Shown: positions 32,994-43,508, counted from the stretch's first letter. The stretch is 54,691 bases of DNA from Crocinitomicaceae bacterium (GCA_002690915.1 NZGF01000019.1:1-54691); one strand, 5' to 3'. Notes: generated by a model not told the origin, from the letters alone. Translations and numbers: made by a program.

Positions 32994-35278
32994 CGTAGAA
33001 TGATTTTATGGGTTGTTGGGCCGAAGTTCGTTTCTGTTGTTAGCAGATAGAGGCCTGTCGGGTGACCGTTCAAAAATATAGCCGTGTTCGGAAAATCCGC
33101 TACAACATGTCCACCGAGGTTGCGCAAGGTGAATCGCGTGGCAGGTGGCAGGGAAACTGTACATGGTTGGTCGCACACGGTGGGAATGGCGATGGATGGG
33201 TCGCTCTCACTATCGACAGTCACAGCGGTTCCATTCGCGTCGTTTGGCGTTGGCGGGTTCGACGAATTGGGATTGAACCACACCCATTCCGTCGCGCCGT
33301 CCGTCACGCGGCCTAGGCTGAAATCGCCAATGGCATCGGTCCAGTTGATTGCATCAACCGCCCGCCATATTTCGTCATCTTGGGTGAAGAGGTAAATTTC
33401 ATCTTCGTCTCCCGCCAAGGTGAAATTCGTATGCAACGGATCGTCTTCGGCGTTGTCGTCGCACCAGATGAGCAGATGTTGACCCGGTTCTAACGTGACG
33501 CTGGGTAACGGCCAGCGCCAAGGTTCCATGCGCCGATTGCTGAGAAAGAGTCCATTGCAATTGTACGGAAGGGCACCTGCGTTGATGAGCTCAACCCAAT
33601 CTCCATCGTGGCCATTTTCATCGGTGGCAAAACCGTCGTTAATGGGCATTACCTCATTGATTCGTATCGGGGAGTCGGCAAATGTGTTCCAAATCCTTGT
33701 CAACGAGCAGGGCGAATGCTGGATTGCGCCGGTAGGGTCTGTAACGAGGGCCCGCCAAAAAATATCCTCTGCGCCATTGAGAGGTATGGTCTTGGACCAG
33801 CCGAACCCGTGCAAGTTGCCTCCAGAGGGGTTAAGTGCAAAGGTTTCCATATTGCCGTCCCGCTCGACTTCGGCTTCAACGTTCCAACCGCTCGACTCGG
33901 TCAATTCGTGCGCCCAACATTGGATGCGCAACGAATCATTAAATACCGGTCCCTCGGCCCAGCACTGAGCGATGGGGCTGGTATCTGTCGTGATGGGATC
34001 GGACTGAATGCCAGCCCAGAAAATTCTTGAACTCGCATAGTCCAGAGGAGAGTGCGCAACGTGGCTTCCCCATGCTTCCGTGATGGAGTTCTCGAAATCC
34101 ACAGCATCAAATCCGTAACTCTGGGAGTAGTAAGGGTCTTCTTGCACCGCTTCACTCATTAGGCTGACCAACCACTCTCCCCGGGCCTCGACCCAATCTG
34201 TGGTGTAGTGAGAATCCATCCACCATTGAATGTACCACGTGAACCGATTGCGGTAAGCTTCAACCTCCAGTAATCGGGTGTACAGCGCACGATCGTTTTC
34301 GGTTGTCCAGCTATATATGTCTTGGTCCGTCCACTCGCCAAACCACTGAATGCCCGAGGTATTATCCATGTCATAGGGGATATAAATCAGTCGGCCGTCT
34401 GTGGTGCGCTCGTACAAATAGTAGTTGTTTTTGTTGCCGATGTAGTTGTCCCAGTGACCAAAAAGGACTTCTCCAGCGGCCGCTTTGAGATAAGCGTCAA
34501 CATCAAAAATGGCTTCCAACGCGCAAGGCAACCCCTCCAATGGAGAGTTGTTCAAGACGTCGATGAACTCTGCGAGGCTTCTGTAATCGTCGAGGGCCTT
34601 ATTTGTCTTCAACTCATAGACGCGCTGGTCAGACCAACTAGGTGTGAACTTATAAGCGTCGGGGTTACTACCAATAAAGGCAAGGTTGGCGCCGTACGAA
34701 CACTTCCAAAGGTTGCCGTGCGCATGATCGAATCGCTTTTCCAACCATTCCCCATCGATGTGTTCGGTATTCGAATACAGTCCGCGGTAACTCCCGTTGA
34801 TAAAGAGTTTTACGTGCGTGCTGCGCGAAGTGGGAATTCCGGCATCGCGAAGGCACTCCCACGCAAGGCGCGCCCGAAGGGCACTCGGATCGTTGTGCTC
34901 GCCGTTCAGGTTCATCTTCTTTAATCCCATCCACGATTGGTCAGCGTCAAACGTGTTGAAGGAAATTTTGAATGACTTTTTGGGTGCGGCACGTGAGGTA
35001 TTCCCACGCAACCGGAATCCAACATTCTCGACGGTATCTGTCCCAAGAGGGCTGACAAAAACAAACGTAGCTGGGTGCTCCAAGTTGGAATACCAATTTT
35101 CTTGCTCAAGCATCCAATCCAATTGGTCGCACGACACGTGAATCTCCGGTAAAACTTCGCTTTGGTAAGGATGGCCATTCAGTGGATGCCAGTTCACCCC
35201 AAGGCCTTGTGCCAAGGAGACCGCTGAGACGCACAGGCCAATTAAAACCCCAAACCAAGACCGCGTGATTTTACTCAT
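32990..35278 (-). CDS. Secreted CotH-kinase family protein with lamin-tail domain
   Basis: A 762-residue exported protein. After a signal peptide (GVLIGLCVSAVSLAQ) comes a CotH kinase-like domain (about 45-345) with FRLRGNTSRAAPKKSFKISF, KLFINGSYRGLYSNTEHID, GHWDNYIGNKNNYYLY (D277) and IPYDMDNTSG (D303, D305), the Asp residues expected for metal/ATP binding in CotH. A lamin-tail domain follows (about 560-690, IRINEVMPIN ... DWVELINAG), and a short C-terminal beta segment (FTLRNLGGHVVADF ... GLYLLTTETNFG) that resembles a divergent T9SS sorting domain. CotH phosphorylates spore coat proteins in Bacillus; in Bacteroidota the role is unknown. Placement between the regulator and the amylase, with 8- and 4-base overlaps, ties it to starch use. 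Confidence 0.85.
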   Translation of the reverse strand: MSKITRSWFGVLIGLCVSAVSLAQGLGVNWHPLNGHPYQSEVLPEIHVSCDQLDWMLEQENWYSNLEHPATFVFVSPLGTDTVENVGFRLRGNTSRAAPKKSFKISFNTFDADQSWMGLKKMNLNGEHNDPSALRARLAWECLRDAGIPTSRSTHVKLFINGSYRGLYSNTEHIDGEWLEKRFDHAHGNLWKCSYGANLAFIGSNPDAYKFTPSWSDQRVYELKTNKALDDYRSLAEFIDVLNNSPLEGLPCALEAIFDVDAYLKAAAGEVLFGHWDNYIGNKNNYYLYERTTDGRLIYIPYDMDNTSGIQWFGEWTDQDIYSWTTENDRALYTRLLEVEAYRNRFTWYIQWWMDSHYTTDWVEARGEWLVSLMSEAVQEDPYYSQSYGFDAVDFENSITEAWGSHVAHSPLDYASSRIFWAGIQSDPITTDTSPIAQCWAEGPVFNDSLRIQCWAHELTESSGWNVEAEVERDGNMETFALNPSGGNLHGFGWSKTIPLNGAEDIFWRALVTDPTGAIQHSPCSLTRIWNTFADSPIRINEVMPINDGFATDENGHDGDWVELINAGALPYNCNGLFLSNRRMEPWRWPLPSVTLEPGQHLLIWCDDNAEDDPLHTNFTLAGDEDEIYLFTQDDEIWRAVDAINWTDAIGDFSLGRVTDGATEWVWFNPNSSNPPTPNDANGTAVTVDSESDPSIAIPTVCDQPCTVSLPPATRFTLRNLGGHVVADFPNTAIFLNGHPTGLYLLTTETNFGPTTHKIILR

Positions 35279-35984
35279 TTTCTATTTGGTCGGGATTGAA
35301 GCTGAATAGCTGGGCAGGTTTGTGCATCACGCCCTGTTGTTTCTCATCCAGTGGAACCACATGACTCATCTTCTTCACGTTCTTCCGGAAATTCCGTTTG
35401 TCAAACTTTTTATGCAGCACCGTTTCATACAGTGCTTGGAGCTGGCTCAAAGTGAATTTCTTGGGGAGCAATTCAAAGCTGATGTGATGGCTTTCCAATT
35501 GATTTTGGAGTGCTTCGATGGCTCCATTAAGGATGCTGTTGTGGTCGAAGGCAAGGGGGCCAACCTCATTGATGTCGACCCAACTCACGCCGCCGGCAAA
35601 CGAAGCCGGTTGGGGGTTGTAATCGTGAAGACTCACGAGTCCGAGGTAGCCAACAGTGACGACTCGTTGGTCGGGCATGGTGCGCACTGAACGAAGCCAT
35701 GCTCGATCTTTGTGATCTTTCACTCTGTTAGGGTCACCATAGGCGTGGAACTGTTTCAAATAAACGCCTTTGACTTGCGTGAGTTCAAACAATACACGTT
35801 CAGCTGCTTCGTGCAGTCCCTCTTCAATCAGGATTAAATCTCCAGGGAGCTGAGACATGGGCTGGCCACTTTCGTGGGTATAGGTGTCCTCTTTTTGGTT
35901 GATTAAGAGGACCTTGAGTCCTTGATCATCGTACCCAAAAAGCGCGCAATCGACGGAAAGGTGCAGAGACTCATTTGGTGGCAT
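35271..35984 (-). CDS. NrtR-type transcriptional regulator (NUDIX-like domain plus winged helix)
   Basis: A 237-residue DNA-binding regulator. Residues 5-160 form a NUDIX-like fold. The NUDIX box region (about 48-71, GDLILIEEGLHEAAERVLFE) has ER instead of RE and lacks the second glutamate, so hydrolysis is unlikely and ligand sensing is expected. The C-terminal part (about 170-237, LPKKFTLSQLQALYETVLHK then FDKRNFRKNVKKM) is a winged helix as in NrtR proteins, a family that in Bacteroidota includes sugar regulators such as AraR. It heads the SusCD/amylase operon and faces pfkA/gapA/GH65, so it likely senses a maltodextrin or glycolytic sugar signal. A -7 box (TACTTTTG) ends 5 bases before the start. 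Confidence 0.9.
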   Translation of the reverse strand: MPPNESLHLSVDCALFGYDDQGLKVLLINQKEDTYTHESGQPMSQLPGDLILIEEGLHEAAERVLFELTQVKGVYLKQFHAYGDPNRVKDHKDRAWLRSVRTMPDQRVVTVGYLGLVSLHDYNPQPASFAGGVSWVDINEVGPLAFDHNSILNGAIEALQNQLESHHISFELLPKKFTLSQLQALYETVLHKKFDKRNFRKNVKKMSHVVPLDEKQQGVMHKPAQLFSFNPDQIENE

Positions 35985-35989
35985 AGTGT

Positions 35990-35997
35990 CAAAAGTA
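35990..35997 (-). promoter_or_regulatory. Putative -7 box directly before nrtR
   Basis: TACTTTTG on the minus strand is an exact TAnnTTTG match, followed by ACACT and the ATG at 35984. Confidence 0.6.
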
Positions 35998-36020
35998 CAA
36001 TAAAGCCCGTCGAGAATAAA

Positions 36021-36042
36021 GGTGTATTTTCAACACTTAGTG
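36021..36042 (-). promoter_or_regulatory. Candidate NrtR operator in the nrtR/pfkA divergent region
   Basis: On the minus strand it reads CACT, two bases (AA), GTGTTGAAAA, one base, ACACC, and is the partner of the element upstream of susC. It includes the 11-base palindrome ACACTTAGTGT (36033-36043) on the plus strand. It lies 37 bases from the nrtR start and just upstream of the putative pfkA promoter, so it could control both directions. Confidence 0.6.
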
Positions 36043-36065
36043 TGGTATTGTGTTATTTATCGTGT

Positions 36066-36073
36066 TAACTTCG
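36066..36073 (+). promoter_or_regulatory. Putative -7 box for pfkA
   Basis: TAACTTCG, the same octamer as before glnS, here 44 bases upstream of the pfkA ATG. The longer stretch GTGTTAACTTCGCG is shared with the glnS promoter. Confidence 0.4.
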
Positions 36074-36117
36074 CGGCCGTTCCATGCAGAATTGGAACAC
36101 GAGCATAAAGCGTTAAC

Positions 36118-38095
<1,978 letters not shown>

Positions 38096-38119
38096 TCATT
38101 TTGACTAAACTGTTCGGTT

Positions 38120-38980
38120 TTGAAAATCTTAATAGCAGATAGCGGTTCCACCAAATGCGACTGGATGGTGATCGATGATGAAGGGAACGCACTTTCGGAA
38201 TTTCACACCATGGGGTTCAATCCCTATTTCCATGACGCGGATCTGGTGGAGTCGAAAATGCTTGAATCCAATGAAGCCATGGCTTTGGCAGAAGAAGTAT
38301 CAAATGTCTACTTCTACGGAGCCGGCAGCAGCTCGGAAGCGCTGTGTGCTATTATCCGAGGCGGATTGGAGCGCGTATTTACCTCGGCCGATGTTCATGT
38401 TGGTCACGATTTGGATGGAGCAGCGTACAGCACATATGCCGGAGACCCTGCAATTACATGCATTATTGGAACGGGCTCCAATTCCTGTTATTTCGATGGA
38501 ACCGTAACGTCGGAAAAGGTCCCCGCTTTGGCGTATATTCTCGGCGACGAAGCCAGTGGATCTTGGTTTGGAAAGCGCTTATTGGCTCTTCATCTGTACC
38601 ACAAACTTGACCCTACGGTCGATGCTGATTTTGTCAGCACTTTTGGTTTCAGCAAAGATGATATTGTGAATCGGGTGTATCAAGAACCGAATGCGAATGT
38701 TTTCCTCGCTTCATTTATGACCTTCCTTGGTCGCCATCAAGAGGTGCCGCAAATCATCTCATTGCTCGAGGAAGGATTTCAAGCCTTTATCGACGTGCAT
38801 GTCAAATGCTACGAAAATTACCGAGAAGTACCGGTCCACTTCGTTGGTTCTGTGGCGTATCACTTCCAATCCGTGCTTCGCCACGTGTGCGCCCGCGAAG
38901 GCATGTCGGTAGGGCACATCATCAAGCGCCCCATTGACGGTTTGGCTGAATACCATGTGAAGTATATATTGAATTCCTGA
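38120..38980 (+). CDS. BadF/N-acetylglucosamine-kinase-like ATPase
   Basis: A 286-residue ASKHA-fold sugar kinase candidate. Phosphate-binding motif one is DSGSTKCDW (residues 7-15), motif two GTGSNSCYF, followed by GDEASGSWFGK, and the adenosine motif FVGSVAYHF. Such proteins act on N-acetylglucosamine or glucose in characterised members; here a glucose-kinase role, phosphorylating the glucose freed by maltose phosphorylase, would fit but is inferred. The start is a TTG: the next in-frame ATG (residue 16) would remove the first phosphate motif, so TTG is needed. It lies 24 bases after gapA and 2 bases before the beta-phosphoglucomutase start. Confidence 0.85.
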   Translation: MKILIADSGSTKCDWMVIDDEGNALSEFHTMGFNPYFHDADLVESKMLESNEAMALAEEVSNVYFYGAGSSSEALCAIIRGGLERVFTSADVHVGHDLDGAAYSTYAGDPAITCIIGTGSNSCYFDGTVTSEKVPALAYILGDEASGSWFGKRLLALHLYHKLDPTVDADFVSTFGFSKDDIVNRVYQEPNANVFLASFMTFLGRHQEVPQIISLLEEGFQAFIDVHVKCYENYREVPVHFVGSVAYHFQSVLRHVCAREGMSVGHIIKRPIDGLAEYHVKYILNS

Positions 38981-38982
38981 GA

Positions 38983-39636
38983 ATGAGGGACATTCGCGCA
39001 TGCATATTCGACTTAGATGGTGTGATTGTCGATACGGCCTCCCATCACTTCGTGGCATGGCGTCAACTTGCGGATGAACTCGGTGTTCCTTTTTCAATCG
39101 AGGACAATGAAGCTTTGAAAGGGGTATCACGCCTAGACAGCCTGGAATACATTCTACACAAGGGTGGACTGGTCTTGGATCCGTCGACAAAGGTTCGCCT
39201 AATGGAACGCAAAAACACCCACTACCTCAAACTTGCAGGAAAAACCACACCAACGGATGCCTTGCCGGGTGTCGTGGAGTTAATGGATACGCTGAAAGCA
39301 CAAGGAGTGAAAGTGGCATTGGGCTCGTCGTCTAAAAATGCTGAAATGATCTTAACGCAGTTGAATTTGATTGATCGTTTTGATGCGTTGGTCGATGGCA
39401 ACCACATTACCTTATCGAAACCCGATCCAGAGGTATTCGTCAGCGGTGCAAAGGCCTTGGGCCTTGCGCCTGAACAATGCCTTGTTTTTGAAGATGCGCA
39501 GTCAGGCATTGATGCGGCCAATGTGGGTGGATTTCCGGTCATCGGAATTGGAAGTCCTGAGGTTTTGTCCAAGGCGGTAGCCGTGATTGCCGGATTTGAG
39601 GACTATACGTGGGAGGACATCATTGCCCTCCTGTAA
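38983..39636 (+). CDS. pgmB: Beta-phosphoglucomutase
   Basis: Converts beta-glucose-1-phosphate, the product of maltose phosphorylase, to glucose-6-phosphate. The 217-residue HAD-family protein has the nucleophile motif FDLDGVIVDT (two Asp), a cap domain with LKGVSRLDSLEYIL typical of beta-PGM, GSSSKN (motif two) and EDAQSGIDAA (motif four). Directly upstream of GH65, as is usual in maltose phosphorylase operons, which strengthens the substrate call. Confidence 0.94.
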   Translation: MRDIRACIFDLDGVIVDTASHHFVAWRQLADELGVPFSIEDNEALKGVSRLDSLEYILHKGGLVLDPSTKVRLMERKNTHYLKLAGKTTPTDALPGVVELMDTLKAQGVKVALGSSSKNAEMILTQLNLIDRFDALVDGNHITLSKPDPEVFVSGAKALGLAPEQCLVFEDAQSGIDAANVGGFPVIGIGSPEVLSKAVAVIAGFEDYTWEDIIALL

Positions 39637-39652
39637 TTATCACTCGGATGTC

Positions 39653-41950
39653 ATGGCAGGCAAGGTAGACCATTGGGAATTGGGACTGAATACTTGGGAT
39701 GCGGAATGTGTTCAAGGCTTCGAGTCCATCCTGTCCATCGGCAACGGCAGAATCGGGCAACGGGCAAACTTTGAAGAGGCTTATTCAGGTTCTTCTTTGC
39801 AGGGTTCATACTTAGCTGGGGTTTATTACCCGGACAAGACGAAAGTTGGATGGTGGAAGAACGGGTACCCCGAGTACTTCGCAAAGGTTCTGAATTCCAC
39901 GAATTGGATTGGCATTGATGTGAAAGTTGATGGGGAGACGCTTGATCTTGCTCAGGCCAAGTCCGTTGACGAGTTCGTTTGGGAATTGAATATGAAGGAA
40001 GGAGTGCTCAAGCGTTCCTTTGCTTGCAGGATGCAAAATGGCGCAGCTGTTGAGGTTATCGCCGAACGCTTTTGCTCGATGCACAATCCTGAATTGGGTT
40101 GCCTGCGTTATTCTGTTAAGGCTGGAGACCGCCTAATAGAAATTATGCCGTTCTTGGATTCCGGAGTGACCAATGAGGATTCCAATTGGAACGACACCTT
40201 TTGGTCCGTTCACGAAGTGAAACACCAAGGTCCAGGTCAAGCGTACGTTCGAACGGAAACGAATAAAACTCAATTTGGTGCAGCGTTTGCCATGACTGTT
40301 GTTGCTCATATTTTAGATGGAGCGAGTAAACGTGAATTGGTCCAGAGGGGGGCAGAGTCAGATGCCGTTCGGGTGGGCATTGGATTCGAGGCCAAGTTGG
40401 TGACAGGGCAAGCCCTTACGATTGAAAAATACGTTGGTATTAGCACGACTCTTCAACACTCGGCTGGAGACCTAATCAGTACGGCATGTAAACACGGCGA
40501 ATCGGCGGCCGCGGTTGGCTGGGATGCGCTCGTTGAAAACCACCGGGAAGCATGGGCACGCATTTGGACCCAGGCGGATATCGAAATCACGGGAGATGTG
40601 GCCTCGCAACAAGCCATTCGCTTCAACATTTTCCATCTCAATCAAACCTACCGCGGTGATGATGCGCGATTGAACATCGGTCCTAAGGGCTTCACAGGCG
40701 AAAAGTATGGGGGAGCGAGCTACTGGGACACTGAAGCGTACTGCATTCCGTTTTACCTCGCGGGTCATCCGGAACACGTGGCGCGGCAGTTATTGATTTA
40801 CCGGTTCAATCACTTGGAAAAGGCCATCGAGAATGCCGAGAAATTAGGTTTTTCCGACGGTGCCGCGTTGTATCCAATGGTTACGATGAACGGTGAAGAA
40901 TGCCACAATGAATGGGAGATTACGTTTGAAGAAATCCACCGCAATGGCGCCATGTCATATGCCATATGGAATTATGTCAATTACACGGGTGATGAGGATT
41001 ACCTGAGAACTCATGGCTTTGCAGTTTTGCTCGGCGTGGCTCGTTTTTGGCAACAACGGGTTCAATGGTCGGAGCACAAAGGCGCTTACGTCATCCTTGG
41101 TGTGACCGGCCCAAATGAGTATGAGAACAACGTTAACAACAACTGGTATACCAATTACCTCGCGGCATGGTGCATGCGATACGCGCTACAAGTTGCGAAT
41201 TGGCTTCAGGATGAGCATCCTGACGATTGGTCAAGACTGACTGCTGAACACAGCATCGATGTACAGCCTATGCTCGAGGCATGGTCAGCGATTCCCCGTC
41301 AGATGTACTTGCCTCAAATGGAAGGGACGGAGGTACGCCTGCAGCAGGACGGCTTTATGGACAAGGAGCAGTTATCGGTTCATGACTTAGATGAAGATCA
41401 GCTCCCGATCAATCAGAAATGGAGTTGGGACCGAATCTTGCGTTCCATTTTCATCAAGCAGGCCGATGTACTTCAAGGCCTCTATTTCTTCTGGGATGAC
41501 TTTACCACAACGACCCACCGAGAAAATTACGATTTTTATGAGCCAAAAACGGTCCATGAATCGAGCCTTTCGCCTTGTGTTCACTCCATCATTGCCTCCC
41601 GGTTGCACTGCATGGACGATGCATACAAGCATTACCTGAGAACGTCGCGATTGGACCTAGATGACTACAATAAGGAAGTCCACGAAGGCCTCCATATTAC
41701 ATCAATGGCGGGCACGTGGATGGCTGTCGTTGAGGGCTTTGGTGGTTTTAAAGTGAGCGATGGAACCCCCTGTTTCAATGGTAACCTGCCCAAAGCGTGG
41801 CAGAGCCTACGCTTCAAAATCAATTTCCGCGATAGGTTGCTGGATGTGCTGGTGTCGAGGGAGGGTACGACTGTATCCTTGGTTCGCGGTGAGCCGATTA
41901 AAGTGGAGGTCAACGGCCAGTTCGTCCAACTGAACGCACCGGGCCTCTGA
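39653..41950 (+). CDS. GH65 maltose phosphorylase
   Basis: Cytoplasmic phosphorolysis of maltose to glucose and beta-glucose-1-phosphate. The 765-residue protein has the GH65 N-terminal super-sandwich domain, the catalytic (alpha/alpha)6 barrel with the acid-bearing GVTGPNEYENNVNNN motif, KQADVLQGLYFF and the phosphate-pocket block EGLHITSMAGTW, then a small C-terminal beta domain. Start choice: an upstream in-frame start at 39587 would run 50 bases into beta-phosphoglucomutase and add a non-conserved leader. The ATG at 39653 (MAGKVDHWELGLNTWD) is 17 bases after the pgmB stop. Other GH65 specificities such as trehalose or kojibiose exist, but the pgmB and amylase context favours maltose. Confidence 0.92.
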   Translation: MAGKVDHWELGLNTWDAECVQGFESILSIGNGRIGQRANFEEAYSGSSLQGSYLAGVYYPDKTKVGWWKNGYPEYFAKVLNSTNWIGIDVKVDGETLDLAQAKSVDEFVWELNMKEGVLKRSFACRMQNGAAVEVIAERFCSMHNPELGCLRYSVKAGDRLIEIMPFLDSGVTNEDSNWNDTFWSVHEVKHQGPGQAYVRTETNKTQFGAAFAMTVVAHILDGASKRELVQRGAESDAVRVGIGFEAKLVTGQALTIEKYVGISTTLQHSAGDLISTACKHGESAAAVGWDALVENHREAWARIWTQADIEITGDVASQQAIRFNIFHLNQTYRGDDARLNIGPKGFTGEKYGGASYWDTEAYCIPFYLAGHPEHVARQLLIYRFNHLEKAIENAEKLGFSDGAALYPMVTMNGEECHNEWEITFEEIHRNGAMSYAIWNYVNYTGDEDYLRTHGFAVLLGVARFWQQRVQWSEHKGAYVILGVTGPNEYENNVNNNWYTNYLAAWCMRYALQVANWLQDEHPDDWSRLTAEHSIDVQPMLEAWSAIPRQMYLPQMEGTEVRLQQDGFMDKEQLSVHDLDEDQLPINQKWSWDRILRSIFIKQADVLQGLYFFWDDFTTTTHRENYDFYEPKTVHESSLSPCVHSIIASRLHCMDDAYKHYLRTSRLDLDDYNKEVHEGLHITSMAGTWMAVVEGFGGFKVSDGTPCFNGNLPKAWQSLRFKINFRDRLLDVLVSREGTTVSLVRGEPIKVEVNGQFVQLNAPGL

Positions 41951-41966
41951 CGCCATGAAATCGGCG

Positions 41967-42641
41967 TTATTCCGGATCAGATAGGCCCCAAGCGCTATTA
42001 CTAGCTCCGGGTGTGCCACCAAAGAACATTGAAAAAGTCCAAGAGTCTGGAGCTTCATTGGGCAATTCAACATCAAACCACTCCAAACTCGGTCCTTGTC
42101 CATCGGGTTCGGCTGACCATCCGTCGTCATCTTCATAGGCCACTGCAATCACAACGATGTCATCTGGTGACCGAAGTTCAATGGTCTCTCCGGTATTGTT
42201 GAGTCCTTCGCCGCCATTCCATTGGGCACATGGGGCGCTGTTGGGCAATACGGTAAGAAGCGAATCTAAGTTCCGGCCAATCGTAAAGAATCCATGGCCG
42301 GGAATGGTGTCGCTGGTTTGAAAGTTGATGGAAATGGCATTCGTCAGCCTCCAGCCTTCGAGTTCAACGGCTTCCATGTTGGGATTGTACAGTTCTAGGA
42401 ATTCCCAATCGCTATCGTTTCCTTGGGCTGAGTTGGGGTTGTAGTGGATTTCGGAAAGGTGCAACTGTGGATAGGTTGCAGGCGCACCGTTACAGCTATC
42501 TCCATAATGAACGAGCAAGCTAAGCAGATCTTGCAAGTCGACTGTTTGGTCGTGATTGAGGTCCCCTGTGCATTGGGCGTTCAGCATATGTGAAATGGCC
42601 ATGAATAAAAGGGCGGCCGACCCCGAAACATTTCTCCTCAT
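41967..42641 (-). CDS. Secreted lamin-tail-domain protein with a dockerin-like calcium loop
   Basis: A 224-residue exported protein. The start at 42641 gives a clean signal peptide (GSAALLFMAISHMLNAQ); an upstream in-frame ATG would add a Cys-rich leader. Just after cleavage comes CTGDLNHDQTVDLQDLLSLL, an EF-hand/dockerin-like calcium site, then a lamin-tail domain (about 55-190, LHLSEIHYNPNSAQGNDSDW and EFLELYNP). No C-terminal sorting domain was recognised. Function unknown; lamin-tail domains occur in surface proteins and nucleases. It is convergent with the GH65 gene (16 bases between stops). Confidence 0.8.
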   Translation of the reverse strand: MRRNVSGSAALLFMAISHMLNAQCTGDLNHDQTVDLQDLLSLLVHYGDSCNGAPATYPQLHLSEIHYNPNSAQGNDSDWEFLELYNPNMEAVELEGWRLTNAISINFQTSDTIPGHGFFTIGRNLDSLLTVLPNSAPCAQWNGGEGLNNTGETIELRSPDDIVVIAVAYEDDDGWSAEPDGQGPSLEWFDVELPNEAPDSWTFSMFFGGTPGASNSAWGLSDPE

Positions 42642-42650
42642 GCGTTCTGT

Positions 42651-42664
42651 TTTGTTGCAACAAA
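42651..42664. promoter_or_regulatory. Perfect 14-base palindrome before the lamin-tail gene
   Basis: TTTGTTGCAACAAA is fully self-complementary. It lies 10 bases before the ATG at 42641 and overlaps a -7-like TTGCTTTG on the minus strand (42661-42668), so it could be an operator. Chance is also possible. Confidence 0.35.
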
Positions 42665-42731
42665 GCAAGAACAGGTGGAGCAACTTTCTGCCACGACCTC
42701 ATCTCTGGGCCATGGCTTTTTGCAGATGGCT

Positions 42732-43508
42732 TTAGATGTCGAGTTGTACGGAGACCGGGCAATGGTCCGAGCCAAATATTGTATTGTGGATGGCCGGCTT
42801 TTGAACGCTGGAATTCAATCGCTCACTCACGAGGACATAATCCAACCGCCAGCCTACGTTTTTCTCACGGGCCCCACCACGATAACTCCACCAAGAGTAA
42901 CCGACTTGATTAGGATTCGCATCGCGCCAAGTATCCTTGAGTTTTGCTTGTCCAAGCAAGGAGCTCATGCCGTCGATTTCGTCCTGGGTGTATCCCGGGG
43001 TCTTGTTGTAGTTGGCATTGGGCCTGGCGAGGTCAATGGCGTTGTGTGCAACGTTTAAATCACCGGTGACTACGACGGGCTTGCGTGCGTCTAGTCGTTG
43101 GATATATTCAAGAAAAGCGCTGTCCCATTTCTTTCTGAAAGGGAGCCGCTTGAGACCCGAAGATGAATTCGGGGTGTAAACGGTTACAAAAAAGAACGAG
43201 GGGTATTCAGCGCACAGCACACGGCCCTCTTGGTCCAAGGATTCAACGCCTATTCCGGCCGAAACAGAAAGGGGAGTGGTTTTGGTTAAAATGGCCGTCC
43301 CTGAGTAGCCCTTTTTGATAGCAGAGCTCGAATAAATCTCATATCCTGCTGTACCATCAAGTCCAAAAAGAGCTTCACGTACCTGGTCGTCCTGAGCCTT
43401 GGTCTCCTGAAGTCCCAAAACATCGGGATCCAATTCTTGTAGGATGGTCCCAAAATCCTTTTTCACCACGGCGCGGATGCCGTTTACGTTCCAAGAGTAT
43501 AGTTTCAT
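42732..43508 (-). CDS. xth: Exodeoxyribonuclease III
   Basis: An AP endonuclease and 3'-5' exonuclease of base excision repair. The 258-residue EEP-fold protein has the opening WNVNGIRAV, LGLQETKAQ with the metal-binding Glu, GDLNVAHNAIDLA (catalytic Asp and Asn), WWSYRGGAREKNVGWRLDYVL and the final SDHCPV with the active-site Asp-His. Its start overlaps the end of the transferase-like gene by 4 bases, so they share a transcript. Confidence 0.95.
   Translation of the reverse strand: MKLYSWNVNGIRAVVKKDFGTILQELDPDVLGLQETKAQDDQVREALFGLDGTAGYEIYSSSAIKKGYSGTAILTKTTPLSVSAGIGVESLDQEGRVLCAEYPSFFFVTVYTPNSSSGLKRLPFRKKWDSAFLEYIQRLDARKPVVVTGDLNVAHNAIDLARPNANYNKTPGYTQDEIDGMSSLLGQAKLKDTWRDANPNQVGYSWWSYRGGAREKNVGWRLDYVLVSERLNSSVQKPAIHNTIFGSDHCPVSVQLDI

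Noticed and set aside
41950..41967. Short inverted repeat ACGCC/GGCGT between the GH65 and lamin-tail genes as a terminator
   Set aside because: Only five base pairs and no T-run on either side; too weak to call.
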